Assembly (NCBI GenBank): GCA_963753755.1
Contig: CAVWDM010000013.1
Location: forward strand, 346,956 to 410,955
DNA from: UBA9214 sp963753755
Lineage (GTDB): Bacteria > Pseudomonadota > Gammaproteobacteria > UBA9214
DNA length: 64,000 nt
Direction: 5' to 3'
The notes under the pieces were generated by a model that saw nothing but the letters and a program-made list of their open reading frames with translations, was not told the origin of the DNA and did no database searches. Each line of letters begins with the position of its first letter. Positions within the stretch are counted from its first letter, which is position 1. Position numbers and translations under genes: made by a program. This document shows, piece by piece, positions 62,286 to 64,000 of this stretch.

Positions 62286-63953
62286 AGGCTGTGTGAAAAC
62301 TCGAAAGTATCACAAAGCCGGATTATTCTGGATTAAACAAGTATTTCACGCGGCCACAACATGTTCTGAGCGGACATTTGTCTCTGTCGCATATCCGTGC
62401 CGGATGGATTGTCGACCCGGTAACACGCCTGATAGTGGTGATCAACGAAGCAGATACAGGCCTATACCTGCATTGCCTTCATTAACTCAACAGGACCGAG
62501 TATTTTCATCACCCGCTTCAGATTATAAGCAAGCACATACAAGCTCATTTCTGCACTGACTCGTTTAATGGTTTTCATTTGGAAGTGAGTGAGCCCATCC
62601 ATGACTTGAGGGTGCCAAAGGGATGTTCAACAGTGGATCGCTGACTTTCATCATATCAGGCGCACGTTCCATTCTGGCATCAAGTTCATCCAGTATGGCT
62701 TCATGTTCCCAGCGACTGATACGTCTTTCTTTACCGGTTGTACATTGTGATTTTATGGAACAACGCACACAGGAGGAAGACCAGTAACGCCTGATCATTT
62801 TGCCACTTTCTCTGGCGACAACTTCTGAAGATGGCACGTTCACCTGCCGGACATTCGTATTCATCATCCCCGGAGTGGTAAATAAAATCTCGTTTGCCAA
62901 ACAAGCCTTTTGCCTGATTGCCCGATGTCTGGGATTTTGGCAGATAGATTTTAATACCTGCTTCGTCACAGGTCTTGATTTCTTCACCGCTATAGTAGCC
63001 ACGATCAGCGACAACGGTTAAGCCATCTGCTGACAATACGATTTAGCCTGAGCAGCCATATTAGCCAGCTGCTTTCGATCATGTCCTTGATTGGTGACTT
63101 CATGCGCCAGGATTAAATGGTGTCTGCTATCCACGGCTGCCTGCACGTTATAGGCAACCATCCCTGTTCCACGGCCACTGGTAGCCATCGATCGGGCATC
63201 CGGATCTGTTAAGGATATTTGTTTGTCAGGCACCTCTTTGAGCTGAGCCTGAATGCTATTCAGTTGATCAACCTCTTTCTTGAGCTTGCCGATCTTTTTC
63301 TCCAGGCGTTCAACTTTATGTTTAGAGGTTGCCAGCTCTACTCGATCCTCAGTGGCGATCTGCCCCAGATACCGAGCGATACTTTCATCGATTTGTTTAA
63401 GTCGGAGTTTTATTTTGGCTTGGGTGAAATTCCGGTTTCGATTATTCACTGCCTTGAATTTACTGCCATCAATAGCCACCAATGAGTCGGTAAATAAATT
63501 CAGCTTGCGGCAGATTAATACGAACTCCCGGCATACCTGGGTAATGGCTTTGGTATTGTCTTTTCTAAAGTCAGCGATGGTCTTGAAGTCGGGTGCCAAA
63601 CGGCTGATTAGCCACATGAGTTCCACGTTACGACCTGCTTCTCGCTCCAGGCGGCGTGATGACTGTATGCGGTTCAGGTAACCATAGATGAAGAGCCTCA
63701 GCAGCGTGGCTGGATGATAGGCGGGTCGCCCGGTATTGGCGGGTTCCGTTTTAAAGCCCAATCCTGAAAGGTCAAGACTATCGAGAAAGACATCGATCAC
63801 TCTGACCGCATTTTCTTCAGCGATATAATCGTCGAGTCTTTCAGGAAATAATGTGGCCTGGTTTCGGGCTTCGCCCTCAATAAATCCGCTCATTAGGTAA
63901 CCTATTCAAATTGAAAGCAGGATTATATCTCCGTCAGGGTTTTCACACAGCCT
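62286..63953 (-). mobile_element. IS1182-family insertion sequence, broken
   Basis: Perfect 15-bp terminal inverted repeats (AGGCTGTGTGAAAAC at 62286-62300 and its complement at 63939-63953) enclose about 1.67 kb that carries an IS1182-type transposase with several frameshifts. No clear target duplication was seen at the flanks. The element is inactive unless complemented. Confidence 0.88.
62462..63893 (-). pseudogene. IS1182-family transposase, frameshifted
   Basis: About 475 codons if repaired. The first 290 codons (63893 to 63018) are intact: LDDYIAEENAVRVIDVFLDS, GRPAYHPATLLRLFIYGYLN, LISRLAPDFKTIADFRKDN and DPDARSMATSGRGTGMVAYN. Further pieces in other frames are LTVVADRGYYSGEEI, CSIKSQCTTGKERRISRWEHE, RSTVEHPFGTLKSWMG and a C-terminus near 62464 (YVLAYNLKRVMKILG). 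At least three frameshifts occur. The DDE residues fall in separate frames. Confidence 0.85.
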
Positions 63954-64000
63954 GGACCCAACCCGGAAGTACAATATTTCAGCCTGGATGACCGGAACGT

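Overview
The window is 64 kb of gammaproteobacterial chromosome. The evidence is the core gene order (trmD-rplS; cinA/pncC-thpR-recA-recX-alaS-lysC-csrA-tRNA-Ser-tRNA-Arg; mutS beside fdxA) and the sequences of HtpG, Adk, XerD, DsbC, MutS and AlaS. A glycine/tyrosine-rich sulfur-globule-type envelope protein near the right end suggests a sulfur oxidiser of the Chromatiales/Thiotrichales kind. Species cannot be fixed from this sequence alone.

Region 1 (1-34.3 kb) is ordinary core chromosome and every long gene is intact. It holds the end of trmD, rplS, ogt, htpG, a FrnE-type oxidoreductase, hslR, a Nudix hydrolase, a DoxX protein, a MoxR ATPase paired with a metallopeptidase/VWA protein, a CBS-domain protein, adk, a diguanylate cyclase, a thioredoxin, a SIMPL protein, an ACP-acyltransferase fusion, xerD, dsbC, a CnoX-like TPR thioredoxin, an AddAB-like helicase/nuclease pair, fdxA, mutS, and the recA-to-csrA block ending in two tRNAs.

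Region 2 (34.3-53.3 kb) is a decayed integrative conjugative element (ICE) of the PFGI-1 type, inserted next to the 3' end of tRNA-Arg(ACG). From the tRNA it carries a tyrosine integrase, a DUF4224 protein, a CI/Cro-like divergent switch, a parB relic, DUF2857, STY4528, TIGR03761, a ParR/ParM-like pair, STY4534, radC, DUF6573, a second integrase-like gene, and the first part of the transfer block (PilL, TIGR03759, lytic transglycosylase, TIGR03765, TraD, TIGR03747). The rest of the type IV secretion genes, the relaxase, ParA and DnaB are absent. At least nine ICE genes carry frameshifts while the 34 kb of core genes beside them carry none, which argues for real decay rather than poor sequence.

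Region 3 (53.3-64 kb) is accessory DNA on the minus strand. It has a sulfatase plus an alpha/beta hydrolase operon of visibly lower GC, and an orphan PEP-CTERM-like anchor lying in frame just after the hydrolase stop codon. It also has a patatin-like lipoprotein, two glycine-rich exported proteins (one sulfur-globule-like), a frameshifted paralogue of a small gene at 12.5 kb, and an unrecognised 341-residue protein with a perfect FNR-type site upstream. A broken IS1182-family insertion sequence with 15-bp inverted ends closes the window.

The points most worth a second look are the in-frame anchor behind a stop codon, the sulfatase with a non-canonical formylglycine motif, the FNR site and unknown gene beside the globule proteins, the repressor lacking the usual autocleavage lysine, and the run of hairpins between ICE genes.
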